Shown here: positions 8,623 through 16,065 of the stretch, in pieces
Position numbering within the stretch: the first letter of the stretch is position 1
Layout: each line of letters opens with the position of its first letter
Assembly: GCF_013466785.1 (NCBI RefSeq)
Contig: NZ_CP059163.1
Coordinates: 2,666,001-2,730,000, forward strand
From: Nocardioides marinisabuli
GTDB lineage: Bacteria > Actinomycetota > Actinomycetes > Propionibacteriales > Nocardioidaceae
Reading direction: 5' to 3'
DNA: 64,000 nt
Notes under the pieces: generated by a model
Databases searched by the model: none
The model's input: only the letters and a program-made list of their open reading frames with translations
What the model was told of the DNA's origin: nothing
Position numbers and translations under genes: made by a program

Positions 8623-8638
8623 GGGAACACCAGTTCGA
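8623..8638 (-). promoter_or_regulatory. candidate LexA (SOS) box upstream of the DUF222 HNH gene
   Basis: GGGAACACCAGTTCGA contains GAAC-N4-GTTCGA, close to the actinobacterial SOS box TCGAAC-N4-GTTCGA, with only the two outer left bases differing. It is 31-46 bases before the ATG at 8592, a normal place for an operator. Confidence 0.55.
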
Positions 8639-8729
8639 AGATCTGTGGAGAACTTCTCGAGGTCCTGTGGCGGCGCGATCGGGACCTTCGTCGCTGCCCT
8701 AGCGCGCGTGCGCGCGCTGGACTGTTGTC

Positions 8730-9797
8730 ATGAGGGCGCAGACCGCTGACCTCCGGCCGAGACCCACGTCGCGCTCGGCGGACCGGCCCGGTCTGGGCGT
8801 CTGGGTGGCCGCGCTGTCGCTGGCCGAGGCGGTCGGCCTGGCCGCCGCGGCCGGGGCCTCGCGCCTGGTGGGGTCGTGGTCGGCGGAGCCGGGGGTGCGG
8901 GGCAGTCTCGGGTTCGGCCTGCTGCTCGTGGTCGGTGCCGGCCTCGTCGAGGGGCTGGCTCTCGGGTCGGCGCAGGCGTGGAACCTCGGGTGCTGGCTCC
9001 CGCGGTTGCGGCGGGCGCGTTTCGTCGCGGCCACCGTCCTGGTGGCCGGCCTGGGCTGGGCGGCGGGGGCTGCCCCAGGGGTGCTGGGCCAGGAGGCGGG
9101 GGAGGCCGTCGGCAGCCCGTCGCCGGTGGTGCTGCTGCTCGCGGCGGTCGGCGTCGGGGTGGTGCTCGGACCTCTGCTCGGGCTGGCCCAGGCGTCGGCG
9201 CTGCGGCCAGCGGTGGGTCACCCCGGCGCCTGGGTGCTGGCCAGCGCGCTGGCCTGGCCGCCGGTGATGGTGGCGATCTTCGCTGGGGCCTCGCTGCCTG
9301 GGCAGGACTGGTCGCCGGCGGAGGTCGTCGGCGCTGGGGCTGCGACCGGAGCCGTCGCGGGCGGCCTGCTCGGCCTGGCGACGTACTGGGCGCTGGGGTC
9401 GATGACCGGCGTCCCGCTGTGGGACCGGGTGCTGCTGCGCCTGCTCGGCTCCTCGTGGGGGTGGCTCGACGGTGACCTGGTGGGGGTCGAGGTGCGGGGT
9501 CGGCGGACCGGGCGGACCCACCAGGTGCCGGTGCGCTACGCCGTCGACCTCGAGGGCGCGCTCGTCGTCGTGCCCCGCGACGGCACGAGCTGGTGGTGCA
9601 ACGTGCACCGGCCCACCGCGGCGGTCGAGGTGCTGTGGCAGGGCGAGTGGCTCCCGGCGTACGCCGAGCCGCTGGTGCCCGGCCACCCCGACCACGAGGA
9701 GGCCTGGGCGACGTACTCGCTGCGCTGGCCGCGCGCGCACCTGCCTGCGAACGGGGTCGTGGTACGGGTGTGGGGGTCGGGCGGGAATGCCGCGTGA
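8730..9797 (+). CDS. six-helix membrane protein fused to a deazaflavin-dependent (DUF385-like) reductase domain
   Basis: 355 residues. The first 225 hold about six membrane helices, rich in Ala/Gly/Leu/Val. The last 115 residues (VGVEVRGRRTGRTHQVPVRY, then ALVVVPRDGTSWWCNVHRPTAA) match the split-barrel fold of F420-dependent nitroreductase/quinone-reductase proteins (Ddn-like, DUF385), with the typical 'G.rsG..r..p' strand and 'W..Nl' motif. If F420 binds, the enzyme would be tethered to the membrane and could act on quinones or other lipophilic acceptors. No ribosome binding site is visible; an 18-bp palindrome (8701-8718) precedes the start. Confidence 0.75.
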   Translation: MRAQTADLRPRPTSRSADRPGLGVWVAALSLAEAVGLAAAAGASRLVGSWSAEPGVRGSLGFGLLLVVGAGLVEGLALGSAQAWNLGCWLPRLRRARFVAATVLVAGLGWAAGAAPGVLGQEAGEAVGSPSPVVLLLAAVGVGVVLGPLLGLAQASALRPAVGHPGAWVLASALAWPPVMVAIFAGASLPGQDWSPAEVVGAGAATGAVAGGLLGLATYWALGSMTGVPLWDRVLLRLLGSSWGWLDGDLVGVEVRGRRTGRTHQVPVRYAVDLEGALVVVPRDGTSWWCNVHRPTAAVEVLWQGEWLPAYAEPLVPGHPDHEEAWATYSLRWPRAHLPANGVVVRVWGSGGNAA

Positions 9798-9847
9798 CCT
9801 CGGGTGGTTGGGCCAGGTAGCCTGTGCATGCAGGTGAAAACTCAAGA

Positions 9848-10215
9848 GGGGCTGATCGGTTTCGACTTGGGACGTTAGTTCCTGGAGAAGCGGGTCGAGA
9901 AGCCAGCGCCATCTCGTAAACGATCGCTGGAAACCAATAACTGCCAACACCAATCGCAGTTCCTTCGCTCTCGCTGCCTGAGCAGTGATCGAAGCGTCAG
10001 ACCGGGCACCTGTCTCCGTCCCGGAACCTGGCGTCGACTAGGAGACTTGCTGATCAACTGCAGTCAGAGTGGTTGATCGGGACTCAAATCTGACTGAGCC
10101 CGTCGGTGACGTGTCTGTTGCGAGCACCGGGGCTGAGAAAACGACATCACAGACTGCACCCGGAGAAGACCAGGTTCGACGCTCGAGGACGCGGGTTCGA
10201 TTCCCGCCAGCTCCA
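9848..10215 (+). ncRNA. ssrA: transfer-messenger RNA (tmRNA)
   Basis: The 5' end GGGGCTGATCGGTTTCGACTT is the classic tmRNA start and pairs with CAGCTCC at the 3' end (10208-10214), followed by discriminator A and no encoded CCA. The T-arm GGGTTCGATTCCCGCC is at 10190-10207. The tag reading frame runs 9943-9981 after a TAACT resume context and encodes ANTNRSSFALAA followed by TGA, ending in the ALAA degradation signal. A -10-like TAGCCT at 9818-9823, 18 bases after a GTGACC, is a plausible promoter. A strong hairpin terminator follows at 10231. Confidence 0.96.
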
Positions 10216-10230
10216 CTGACTGACTGATGC

Positions 10231-10261
10231 AACGGGCCCGCGGCGACGCCGCGGGCCCGTT
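10231..10261 (+). terminator. hairpin terminator of ssrA
   Basis: Perfect 14-bp stem AACGGGCCCGCGGC / GCCGCGGGCCCGTT with a GAC loop, 15 bases after the tmRNA end. There is no T-tract, as is common in high-GC actinobacteria. Confidence 0.8.
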
Positions 10262-10323
10262 GCCGTCCGCGCCACCGACCAGGAGTCGAACGGAAGCGCG
10301 GTGGCTGGCGCAGTGGGTGGGGA

Positions 10324-10788
10324 CTAGGAGTCGGCCATCCGCTGGAACATGTCGGCGACGGCGTCGAGGTCCAGCTCGCCGACGTGGTCGAAGATGTGGG
10401 TGCGTGCGCTCGCCAGGTGCACCACCCACGCCTCCCGGAGCTCCTGGAGCCCGACATCGGTGAGGACGGCGTCCCAACCCCGCCCGTCGTCGGGGGAGCG
10501 GTCTCGCCGCACCAGCCCCGCCTTCTGCAGCCGGTCGATGACGCGTGAGATCCCGCTCATCGACATGGCGGCGCCTGCGGCGAGGTCGCTCATCCGCATC
10601 CGCTGCTCGGGCGCCTCGGACACGTGGACGAGCACGAAGTAGTCGGTCGCCGAGATCCCGGTGCTGCGGACCAGGTCCGCATCGAGCTTGCGGGGCAGGA
10701 CTGCCAGCAGTCGGGTCAGCGACCGCATGAACCGCTCCTCGACGGGGGTCAGCGGGTCGCGTGCAGGTGGTGGTGTGGGCACGCTCAC
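10324..10788 (-). CDS. MarR-family transcriptional regulator
   Basis: 154 residues with the MarR winged-helix fold: dimerisation helices at both ends, recognition region MRMSDLAAGAAMSMSGISRVIDRLQKAGLVRR (about 83-114 in pieces), and the wing with RDRSPDDGRGWDAVLT, the conserved D-R-R/G beta-hairpin. It is divergent from the SDR-SnoaL-LLM cluster and the space between carries two palindromes that fit MarR operators, so it probably represses itself and the cluster until a small molecule binds. Confidence 0.92.
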   Translation of the reverse strand: MSVPTPPPARDPLTPVEERFMRSLTRLLAVLPRKLDADLVRSTGISATDYFVLVHVSEAPEQRMRMSDLAAGAAMSMSGISRVIDRLQKAGLVRRDRSPDDGRGWDAVLTDVGLQELREAWVVHLASARTHIFDHVGELDLDAVADMFQRMADS

Positions 10789-10796
10789 AAGATAGT

Positions 10797-10844
10797 TGCT
10801 TGCTCAAGCACTTGTCTAGGCATAGTGTTTGTTTCACGAAGCAA
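10797..10844. promoter_or_regulatory. two candidate MarR operators in the divergent promoter region
   Basis: Site 1 is TGCTTGCTCAAGCA (10797-10810, arms TGCTTG/CAAGCA). Site 2 is TTGTTTCACGAAGCAA (10829-10844, seven-base arms with one mismatch). Both share a TTGNTT half-site and lie between the two start codons, where MarR proteins usually bind. Confidence 0.6.
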
Positions 10845-10876
10845 GTAACTGACGAGTGGAGGAGCGTGACGTCGAG

Positions 10877-11725
10877 ATGGACGCCGGACGAGTAGCAGTG
10901 GTGACCGGGGCCGGGAGCGGGCTGGGTCGGGAGATCTCCTTGGGGCTGGCCGCACGCGGCTACCAGGTCTTCGGGACCGCCCTCGCGGCAGCGGAGATCA
11001 CCGACCTCGATGCCGCCTCGGGGGGTGCCGTGCGGCTGGCGGTCGTCGACATCGTCGACGACGCGGCGGTCGCCACCTGGGCCGAGGGCGTGCAGGACCA
11101 CGTGGCCGGTGTCGACCTCCTGGTCAGCAACGCCGGCATCCTCACCCCCGGCCCCGTCGAGCTGCTGGCGATCGACGACGTACGCCGCGAGTTCGAGGTG
11201 AACACCTTCGGGCCGCTCCGGGTGATCAACGAGTTCCTGCCGGCGCTGCGCGCCGCGCGCGGGCGCATCGTGCAGATCAGCACCATCACCGCGACGGTGC
11301 CGCTCCCCTTCAACGCCGCCTCGGGGGCTTCCAAGGCCGCGGCGGAGGTGTTCGCCGACGTCTACCGGGCCGAGCTGAAGCAGTTCGGCATCGACGTCAC
11401 CATCGTCTCGCCCGGGAGCATGCTCACCGGCGGCCCGGCGAAGTCGGCCGCGGCGTTCGAGCGGCTCCTCTCCGCCATGACCCCCGAGGGACGTGAGCTC
11501 TACGGGGCGCCCTTCGAGCGGTTCGCGGAGCAGTTCAACGCCAAGCAGGGCGAGGGGATCACCGCGACCGACGCGGCCACCCAGGTCATCGAGGCGGCTG
11601 AGGAGCAGCCGGCCCCGAGCCGACGGACCGTCGGACCCGACGCCGCCGCGCTGCTGCACGCCTCCAAGACCATGACCGACGACGAGCTCGACGCGCTGCG
11701 ACTGCAGCTCGGCGGTCTCGTCTGA
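10877..11725 (+). CDS. SDR-family protein with substituted catalytic residues
   Basis: 282 residues from ATG 10877 (an in-frame GTG at 10856 is possible; GGAGG at 10858 is rather far from the ATG). Rossmann motif TGAGSGLG and SNAG are intact, so NAD(P) binding is likely. The active-site pattern is altered: in a normal SDR a Ser is followed by YxxxK, but here the matching places read QISTITAT (Thr for Ser) and SGASK (Ser for Tyr), while the Lys is kept. It may be a non-canonical or catalytically weak SDR. First gene of a likely operon with the SnoaL-like and LLM-hemerythrin genes. Confidence 0.85.
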   Translation: MDAGRVAVVTGAGSGLGREISLGLAARGYQVFGTALAAAEITDLDAASGGAVRLAVVDIVDDAAVATWAEGVQDHVAGVDLLVSNAGILTPGPVELLAIDDVRREFEVNTFGPLRVINEFLPALRAARGRIVQISTITATVPLPFNAASGASKAAAEVFADVYRAELKQFGIDVTIVSPGSMLTGGPAKSAAAFERLLSAMTPEGRELYGAPFERFAEQFNAKQGEGITATDAATQVIEAAEEQPAPSRRTVGPDAAALLHASKTMTDDELDALRLQLGGLV

Positions 11726-11772
11726 GCCCGACCCTTCCAACCACCGCATCACCAACGACAGGAGACAACATC

Positions 11773-12201
11773 ATGATCGAGATCGTGGACACCACCGACG
11801 CCCAGGCCGTGCGCAACAAGGACAACCTGATCGCGTTCTACCGCCGCGCCATCAACGACAAGCAGCCCCGCGAGGCCGCCGCCGCGCTCGTCGCGGACGA
11901 CTACGTCCAGCACAACCCGCTGCTCCCCGACGGTGGGGCGATGCTGGGCGAGACGTTCGCCGCCGTCGTCGAGGCCCACCCGCTCGCCCGGGTCGAGATC
12001 CACCGCATCATCGCGGTGGGCGACTGGGTGTGGGCGCACGTGAACTTCCTCAACCTCTACAGCGACGACCCCGACGACCTCGGGATCGCCGGTGTCGACA
12101 TCTGGAAGATGGACGCCGACGGGGTGGCGCTCGAGCACTGGGACGTCCTGCAGCCCGTGGTCGCCGCCGCCGAGACCGTCAGCGGCCACAGCGTCTTCTG
12201 A
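11773..12201 (+). CDS. SnoaL-like / NTF2-fold protein
   Basis: 142 residues, ATG 11773 preceded by AGGAG. A small cone-shaped NTF2 fold is indicated by the N-terminal helix (NKDNLIAFYRRAINDKQP), YVQHNPLLPDG, which is the typical SnoaL 'Y.QHNP' motif, and the paired strands VGDWVWAHVNF and GVDIWKMDADG. Family members include polyketide cyclases and small hydrolases or isomerases; the substrate is unknown. It sits 47 bases after the SDR gene and 16 before the LLM-hemerythrin gene, in one likely operon. Confidence 0.82.
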   Translation: MIEIVDTTDAQAVRNKDNLIAFYRRAINDKQPREAAAALVADDYVQHNPLLPDGGAMLGETFAAVVEAHPLARVEIHRIIAVGDWVWAHVNFLNLYSDDPDDLGIAGVDIWKMDADGVALEHWDVLQPVVAAAETVSGHSVF

Positions 12202-12217
12202 GCCTGAGGACCCCCAC

Positions 12218-13750
12218 ATGACCGACTACCTGCACGACCTCCAGTTCGGCTCGTTCCTGACCCCGTCCGCCGGCAACCCCGACGACGCCGTGGCGCTCGC
12301 CGTGCTGAGCGAGCAGGTCGGCCTGGACCTGGTGACCTTCCAGGACCACCCCTACCAGCCGGGCTTCCTCGACACCTGGACGCTGCTGTCCTACGTCGCC
12401 GCGCGCACGTCGACGGTGCGGCTCTCGCCCAACGTCGCCAACGTGCCGCTGCGACCACCGGCGGTCCTGGCGCGCAGCGCGGCCTCGCTCGACCTGCTCT
12501 CGGGTGGTCGGGTCGAGCTGGCCCTCGGGGCCGGTGCGTTCTGGGACGCGATCGTCGCGATGGGCGTGCCGCGCCTGAGCCCGGGAGAGAGCGTGGTCGC
12601 GCTGGAGGAGGCGATCGAGGTGGTGCGCCAGACCTGGGACGCCGACGCGCGCGGGGGTGTGCGGGTGGACGGCGTCCACCACCAGGTGCTGGGGGCCAAG
12701 CGTGGTCCGGCGCCGAGCCACGACATCGGTCTGTGGGTCGGCGCCCTCAAGCCCCGGATGCTGCGACTGATCGGTCGCAGCGCGGACGGCTGGCTGCCGT
12801 CGCTGTTCTACCTGCAGCCGGGCGACCTCGCCCGCGGCAACGCCGTCATCGACGAGGCCGCGACCGAGGCGGGCCGCGACCCCGGTCAGGTGCGGCGCCT
12901 GCTCAACGTGGCCGGCACGTTTTCCACCACGGCACGCGCGCAGCTGGACGGGCCTCCCGCGCACTGGGCCGCCGAGCTGGCGCAGCTGACCCTCACCGAG
13001 GGCGTCAGCACGTTCATCCTCGCCAGCGACGACCCGCGACAGCTGCGGGTCTTCGCCGAGGAGGTGGCGCCGGAGGTACGCGAGCTCGTCGGAGCGTCCC
13101 GGGCCGGGGCCGTCAGCACCCCGCGCCCCGCGGCCGCGGTGCCGTTGACGAGGACAGCCCTCGCTGTGCGTGCGACGCCGGCGCCGGCCCCGCGGGGTGA
13201 GGCGTCGGTCCTGGACGAGGCGGCGCGTCCCGTCGGTCCCACGCCCGACCCCGACCGGCGCTACACCCCGCACGAGCAGGCCACCGGCCAGCACCTCGTC
13301 GACATCCACGACCACCTGCGCGCCGAGCTCGACCAGCTCCACGACCTCATCGAGCAGGTGGCCACCGGGATGCTCGGTGCCGCGGCGGCCCGGTCGCACA
13401 TCCACGCGATGACGCTGCGCCAGAACAAGTGGGTCCTCGGCGGCTACTGCGAGAGCTACTGCCGCGTGGTGACGACCCACCACACGCTGGAGGACGAGGG
13501 GATCTTCCCGCACCTGCGGCGTCGGGACCCTCGGCTGGGGCCCGTGGTGGACCAGCTGCGGGTCGAGCACGAGCAGATCCACGAGGTCCTCGAGGAGGTG
13601 GACCGCGCGCTGGTGGCCTTCGTCTCCGTCGAGGACGGGATGGAGGACCTGCGCCGCGCGGTCGACCTGCTCTCCGACACCCTCCTGTCACACCTGTCCT
13701 ACGAGGAGCAGGTGCTCGTCGAGCCGATCGCGCGGCTCGGGCTGGGCTGA
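12218..13750 (+). CDS. LLM-class flavin-dependent oxidoreductase fused to a hemerythrin-like domain
   Basis: 510 residues from ATG 12218. Residues 1-300 form a luciferase-like TIM barrel (FQDHPYQPGFLDTWTLLSYVAA, then VELALGAGAFWDAI and ADGWLPS), as in F420- or FMN-dependent oxidoreductases. After a Pro/Ala linker (about 300-360), residues 365-505 look like a hemerythrin bundle with His/Glu pairs: DIHDHLRAEL, THHTLEDEGIFPHL, VEHEQIHEVL and HLSYEEQ. A di-iron centre could sense or supply oxygen to the flavin domain; that coupling is inference. Last gene of the MarR-controlled cluster. Confidence 0.85.
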   Translation: MTDYLHDLQFGSFLTPSAGNPDDAVALAVLSEQVGLDLVTFQDHPYQPGFLDTWTLLSYVAARTSTVRLSPNVANVPLRPPAVLARSAASLDLLSGGRVELALGAGAFWDAIVAMGVPRLSPGESVVALEEAIEVVRQTWDADARGGVRVDGVHHQVLGAKRGPAPSHDIGLWVGALKPRMLRLIGRSADGWLPSLFYLQPGDLARGNAVIDEAATEAGRDPGQVRRLLNVAGTFSTTARAQLDGPPAHWAAELAQLTLTEGVSTFILASDDPRQLRVFAEEVAPEVRELVGASRAGAVSTPRPAAAVPLTRTALAVRATPAPAPRGEASVLDEAARPVGPTPDPDRRYTPHEQATGQHLVDIHDHLRAELDQLHDLIEQVATGMLGAAAARSHIHAMTLRQNKWVLGGYCESYCRVVTTHHTLEDEGIFPHLRRRDPRLGPVVDQLRVEHEQIHEVLEEVDRALVAFVSVEDGMEDLRRAVDLLSDTLLSHLSYEEQVLVEPIARLGLG

Positions 13751-13770
13751 CCTCGTCAGCCGCCCCGTGC

Positions 13771-14727
13771 TCAGCCGGCGGGACGCTGCATCACACCGAG
13801 GACGTTGCCGAACGGGTCGACGACGCTGGCGCCGACGTACCCCGACCCGAAGTCCCGCGGGGCCCACTGGGTCGTGGCGCCCATCGCGAGGAGCCGTTCG
13901 TACGCCGCCGTGGCGTCCTCGACCTGCCAGTAGGCGATGACGGACCCGGTGCCGTCTGCGCGGTGCTCGGGTGCGAACGCGGCGTCCAGCAGGCCGAGCT
14001 CGCGCTCGTGCGGGCCGACCCGCCACTCGACGTACGGCCCCTGGTCGAAGTAGGGCTCGGCGCCGAGGAGCTCGGTGTACCAGGCCCGGGCCGCGGCGGG
14101 GTCGGCGGCGAAGTAGACGACCGTGCTGACCCCGGTCGTGAAGCCGGGATCCGAGGGCGTCCACGGCTGCAGGAAGCCCAGGTCGCCCATTCCCTCCGCG
14201 GCGGCGACCAGCGGGTACATCGTGGCGCCGTCGAGGGTCTCGCGGATGATGTCACCGTGGCCGGCGTGCCGGGCCAGCTCCTGGACCAGGTGGCCCCAGA
14301 CCCACCGCACCGACCAGTGCTCGACGTCCTTCGGGAACCACGGCGCGTCCGGCACCGGGACGGGGGTCTCGAGGTCGACCCGCCGGGCCGCGTCGAGGGC
14401 CCGGTCGGCGACGTCGTCGTACTGCGCCAACGCGGTAGCCAGGGAGTCGCCGGCGACGAAGCCGCGCTCGAACTCGGCCACGCGTCGTTCGATCTCCGCC
14501 ACCGGGGCGAGCGCTGGCGCGTGCTGCACCGAGTCGACCCAGTTGGCCGTCACGACGGTGACGTGGCGGACCAGGCCGCCGATCGAGAAGGCGCTCGCGC
14601 TCGGGGTGGCGGCGGCCTGCGCGTCGGACAGGCCGTGGGCCAGGGCCCGGAAGGCGTCGAGCTGCATGGACAGGTAACCGGCCAGGTTGTCCTGCTCGGT
14701 GGGGGCGGGTGGGGCCAGGAACGGCAT
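13771..14727 (-). CDS. DUF664 (DinB-like) and VOC/glyoxalase fusion protein
   Basis: 318 residues from ATG 14727, with AGGAGG at good spacing. Residues 1-165 form a DinB-like four-helix domain of the DUF664 type (TPSASAFSIGGLVRHVTVV, then WGHLVQELARHAGHGDIIRE with metal-binding His residues). Residues 190-318 form a VOC domain (STVVYFAADPAAARAWYTELLG, and VEDATAAYERLLAMGATT near the end). The N-domain resembles thiol-dependent transferases using mycothiol or bacillithiol. It is divergent from the WYL regulator, with a palindromic operator between. Confidence 0.85.
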   Translation of the reverse strand: MPFLAPPAPTEQDNLAGYLSMQLDAFRALAHGLSDAQAAATPSASAFSIGGLVRHVTVVTANWVDSVQHAPALAPVAEIERRVAEFERGFVAGDSLATALAQYDDVADRALDAARRVDLETPVPVPDAPWFPKDVEHWSVRWVWGHLVQELARHAGHGDIIRETLDGATMYPLVAAAEGMGDLGFLQPWTPSDPGFTTGVSTVVYFAADPAAARAWYTELLGAEPYFDQGPYVEWRVGPHERELGLLDAAFAPEHRADGTGSVIAYWQVEDATAAYERLLAMGATTQWAPRDFGSGYVGASVVDPFGNVLGVMQRPAG

Positions 14728-14781
14728 CGGGGTCCTCCTCGGTCGTGAACTGCTGTCACTGCCCACGCTGCACCCGAACTA

Positions 14782-14796
14782 GGACAGATCCTGTCC
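14782..14796. promoter_or_regulatory. palindromic operator between the DUF664-VOC and WYL genes
   Basis: GGACAGATCCTGTCC is a perfect inverted repeat (GGACAG/CTGTCC, three-base spacer), 24 bases before the WYL start and 55 before the divergent gene. It is the likely binding site of the WYL-family regulator. Confidence 0.65.
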
Positions 14797-14819
14797 GCAA
14801 CCTGTGGCAGATTGTCGGC

Positions 14820-15785
14820 ATGGCTGCCCCCTCGTCCGGTCCCACCGAGCGCGTCCTGCGGCTGCTGGCCCTGCTGCAGCAACGGCAGACCTGGAGCGGC
14901 AGCGAGCTGGCCGAGCGCCTGGGTACGACGACGCGCACGGTCCGGCGCGACGTCGACCGCCTGCGCGAGCTGGGCTACCCGGTCAACGCCACGCAGGGGG
15001 TCACCGGTGGGTACCGCCTCGGCGCGGGGCGCGCCCTGCCGCCCCTGTTGCTCGACGACGCCGAGGCGGTCGCGGTCGCGGTGTCGCTCCGGCTCGCGGC
15101 CGGCGGGACGGTCGCGGGCGCCAGCGAGGCGGCATTGCGAGCCCTGACCAAGCTCGACCAGGTCCTCCCGTCGAGGCTGCGCCACCGGGTCCACGGCATC
15201 CACGGCTCGATCTCGATCCTGGCCGGCGCGGCGCCCGCGGAGACCGTCGACGCCGACGCCCTGGTCGAGATCGCCGGTGCCTGCCGGGACCTGGTCCGCC
15301 TGGAGTTCGCGTACGCCGACCGCTCCGGCACGAGCACCCGCCGGCGGGTCGAGCCCTACGGGCTCGTGGCGACCGGGCGGCGGTGGTACCTGATGGCCTA
15401 CGACCTCGACCGTGAGGACTGGCGCACCTTCCGTCTCGACCGGCTCCGGGAGGTGCGGGTCAGCACGTGGCGCTTCACGGCCCGCGAGCACGAGGACCCG
15501 GTGACCTACGTGCACCGGGCCGTCACCTCGGCGCCGTACCCCCACCGGGTGCTGGTGCGCTTCCACGCCGCGGCCGAGGTGGTGCGGGCGGTCTACCCGG
15601 TCGCCGCGGTCAGCGTCGAGACCGAGACGGAGACCACCTGCCTGCTGCGCACCGGCGGCGAGGACCTCGCCATGGTCGCGGTCTACCTCGGCGTGGCCGG
15701 GCACGACTTCGAGGTGCTCGAGCCGCCGGAGCTCGCCGAGCACTGCACGGCCATCGGTCGTCGTTTCGAGCGCGCCGGACGGTGA
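14820..15785 (+). CDS. WYL-domain transcriptional regulator (YafY type)
   Basis: 321 residues. N-terminal HTH_11 winged helix (SGSELAERLGTTTRTVRRDVDRL, about 25-47), then a linker domain with DDAEAVAVAVSLRLAA, and the WYL domain (VRLEFAYADRSG, VEPYGLVATGRRWYLMAYD, RTFRLDRLREV). WYL domains bind nucleic acid or small ligands. ATG 14820 follows CAGATT by six bases, so it may be leaderless. It probably controls itself and the divergent DUF664-VOC gene through the palindrome between them. Confidence 0.92.
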   Translation: MAAPSSGPTERVLRLLALLQQRQTWSGSELAERLGTTTRTVRRDVDRLRELGYPVNATQGVTGGYRLGAGRALPPLLLDDAEAVAVAVSLRLAAGGTVAGASEAALRALTKLDQVLPSRLRHRVHGIHGSISILAGAAPAETVDADALVEIAGACRDLVRLEFAYADRSGTSTRRRVEPYGLVATGRRWYLMAYDLDREDWRTFRLDRLREVRVSTWRFTAREHEDPVTYVHRAVTSAPYPHRVLVRFHAAAEVVRAVYPVAAVSVETETETTCLLRTGGEDLAMVAVYLGVAGHDFEVLEPPELAEHCTAIGRRFERAGR

Positions 15786-15974
15786 GCCGCCGACGCCGGC
15801 GGACGCCTCAGGTGCCGGGCCCGGGTGGGGCGACCTTCGCGTCGTTCCTGCCGGAGCGGGCGGGACGCGACGCTCGCCTCCTTTCCCGGGTCGACGACCA
15901 GGAAGCAGACGTCGCCCGTCCCTGGACCAGCGCCTCGAAGGACTCGCAAGCTGCGTGATCGGGAGGTCCGGGCC
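15786..15974. other. intergenic region, no gene seen
   Basis: Between the WYL stop and the tandem repeats. No convincing open frame, RNA or hairpin terminator was found. Confidence 0.5.
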
Positions 15975-16062
15975 GGGACGGCGCGAGATATGGGCCGGGT
16001 CGGCACGAGATGTGCGACGGGTCGGCGCGAGATATGGGACGGGTCGGCGCGAGATTTGCGCC
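15975..16062. repeat. 22-bp tandem repeat array, four units
   Basis: Four 22-bp units at 15975, 15997, 16019 and 16041, each close to GGGTCGGCGCGAGAT plus seven bases, and the first ten bases of a fifth unit at 16063. The array begins at the stop codon of the convergent minus-strand gene (16066). A second array of the same family lies at 37520-37585, in the same orientation relative to its upstream gene. Confidence 0.85.
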
Positions 16063-16065
16063 GGG

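Noticed and set aside
9848..10261. Prophage or island attachment site at the ssrA 3' end
   Set aside because: No integrase and no second copy of the ssrA 3' end was seen in the window.
10064..11755. Minus-strand open frame crossing the SDR gene and the tmRNA 3' end
   Set aside because: It is opposite to a well-supported SDR gene, and its end is translated from tmRNA sequence, a known source of false proteins.
15975..16062. CRISPR array
   Set aside because: The repeats are 22 bp head-to-tail with no spacers, and no cas genes are near.
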